Shown here: in pieces, positions 49,894 to 50,688 of the stretch
Layout of the letters: each line of letters opens with the position of its first letter
Numbering within the stretch: position 1 is the stretch's first letter
Assembly: GCA_020847765.1 (NCBI GenBank)
Contig: JADLBJ010000180.1
Coordinates: 1-50,688 of the forward strand
Origin: Dehalococcoidia bacterium
Lineage (GTDB): Bacteria > Chloroflexota > Dehalococcoidia > Tepidiformales > Tepidiformaceae
Length of the DNA: 50,688 nucleotides
Reading direction: 5' to 3'
Position numbers and translations under genes: made by a program
Notes under the pieces: generated by a model
Databases searched by the model: none
What the model was told of the DNA's origin: nothing
The model's input: the letters and a program-made list of their open reading frames with translations, nothing else

Positions 49894-50688
49894 GTGACCA
49901 ACAGAACGCTTCGCTGGACTTGCCTCACTGCCGTAGTTGCCCCCCTGGTTGCAGCCTGTGGGGGCGGTTCGCCCCAAGAGAACGGCCCCGCGACGGATGC
50001 CGCGCAAGTTGCCGCGCAGTCGGCTCTGCTCGAGGCCTCGCCTTCGCCGTCAGTGCCGGAGGGCCTTGTGTCATCGCCCGAGCGGGTGAGCCCGGAAGGG
50101 GCAACGGTCGCCATCGGGTTCAACAACGCTGCCCAGGTTGTTACCGACGATCACGGCGCCACTCACTACGTCTGGATGCAGGACGGCGCGATCGTCCACG
50201 CCAGGACAGACGCGACCACCGGCGAGACCACGCAGACGACAGTCGCCGCGGCTGCGGGTCCTGCCGCACGGAAGAGCCTCCCGGCACTGGCTGTCGCTGG
50301 CGACACCATCCTTGTCGGGTGGAGCGAATCCACGGGCGCCGCGCCCGCCGGCGTCTTCGTGGCGAGCTCGACCGACGGCGGCAGGTCCTGGCTGCCACCG
50401 CGAGAGCTCGACCGTCCCGGCACCGGTCTCTCGATCGCCAGCGACGGGTCGCGCGCCGTCGCTGTCTGGCAGACCGGCGAAGAGGGCGAGACCAGCCAGA
50501 TCCACTTCGCGAGCTTGGACGCGGCCACCGGCTGGTCGGCCGTCACGCGCGTCGATGGCTCGGATGCAGCGCCGGTCTGGGCTGCGGCCGACGTGGACGC
50601 GGCAAACGTCTTCGTCACCTGGCGCGACAACCGCGGCGACGGGCGCTACCGCGTCTACCTGCGGCGTTCGACGGACGGCGGCGAGACA
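49894..50688 (+). CDS. Lipoprotein with sialidase/BNR-type repeats (3' end beyond the window)
   Basis: From GTG 49894 the protein starts VTNRTLRWTCLTAVVAPLV and has a lipobox-like VAAC followed by GGGSPQ, so it is probably a secreted, lipid-anchored protein. A Ser/Pro-rich linker leads into repeats of a beta-propeller type: Asp-box motifs SSTDGGRSW (near residue 166) and STDGGET at the window edge, with VGWSES, AVWQTG and VTWRDN strands, as in BNR/sialidase-like domains. The ribosome binding site is GAGAGGGGAAAAG. 265 codons are visible with no stop. A carbohydrate-binding or sialidase role is a family suggestion only; the catalytic part may lie beyond the window. Confidence 0.82.
   Translation, partial: MTNRTLRWTCLTAVVAPLVAACGGGSPQENGPATDAAQVAAQSALLEASPSPSVPEGLVSSPERVSPEGATVAIGFNNAAQVVTDDHGATHYVWMQDGAIVHARTDATTGETTQTTVAAAAGPAARKSLPALAVAGDTILVGWSESTGAAPAGVFVASSTDGGRSWLPPRELDRPGTGLSIASDGSRAVAVWQTGEEGETSQIHFASLDAATGWSAVTRVDGSDAAPVWAAADVDAANVFVTWRDNRGDGRYRVYLRRSTDGGET

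Overview
The window is about 50.7 kb of very GC-rich, gene-dense bacterial chromosome with little intergenic space. There is no rRNA, no recognisable tRNA, no CRISPR array and no transposase. No stretch above about 300 bases lacks a gene. Extreme GC, DnaD and DnaC-type loaders beside dnaB, a LigD, a TrmA-type rRNA methyltransferase and TANNNT boxes six bases before start codons together suggest a Chloroflexota member (Dehalococcoidia or Tepidiformia-like). This is inference; a high-GC actinobacterium or Deinococcus relative is not excluded without a phylogeny.

Region 1 (1-8074, plus strand) is a chain of overlapping genes for making and using ADP-heptose: two GT9 heptosyltransferase-like genes, a GT4-like transferase, a GT4-GmhA isomerase fusion, an SDR, GmhB phosphatase and HldE. 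The first GT9 gene has an in-frame TGA at the first Cys of its conserved C-terminal CxxC motif. Region 2 (8071-12381) holds a zinc-ribbon miniprotein, a LigD (phosphoesterase-ligase-polymerase), a nucleotidyltransferase-like protein of unknown role and a small membrane protein behind a short upstream ORF. Region 3 (12393-18523) is the replication and translation block: rplI, dnaB, a DnaD-like gene, a DnaC-like loader with two AAA+ modules in one chain, rlmD and maf.

Region 4 (18520-26840, minus strand) carries anaplerotic metabolism: ATP-type PEP carboxykinase, a biotin carrier protein, a PycB/transcarboxylase-5S-like subunit and an acyl-CoA carboxyltransferase, with HDOD and Eis-like genes in between. 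Region 5 (27019-33900) holds a coupled HIT-YqeK-like pair, a YicG-type membrane protein, ilvC, a double SnoaL protein, a ferritin-like protein, two DUF72 proteins and three small proteins. One of these small proteins joins a ParB-type N-terminal peptide to a DUF4177-like domain. A strong terminator closes the block.

Region 6 (33913-38896, minus strand) is a TetR-led operon of three SDRs and a protein with a PEP-utiliser swivelling His domain but no obvious ATP-grasp or PEP barrel. Divergent from it, region 7 (39085-43416) encodes a 2-oxoacid/acetoin dehydrogenase-type complex (E1 alpha, E1 beta, AcoX-like, E2) behind a clear promoter; no E3 is in the window. Region 8 (43479-50688) has a SAM methyltransferase, an FMN-binding split-barrel protein, a membrane-anchored protein, a very large FtsX-like permease and the start of a BNR/sialidase-like lipoprotein.

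Two architectural habits recur. Several transcripts look leaderless (TANNNT, six bases, then the start codon). Four convergent gene pairs overlap by four bases so that both stop codons lie within a shared CTAG or CTAA.
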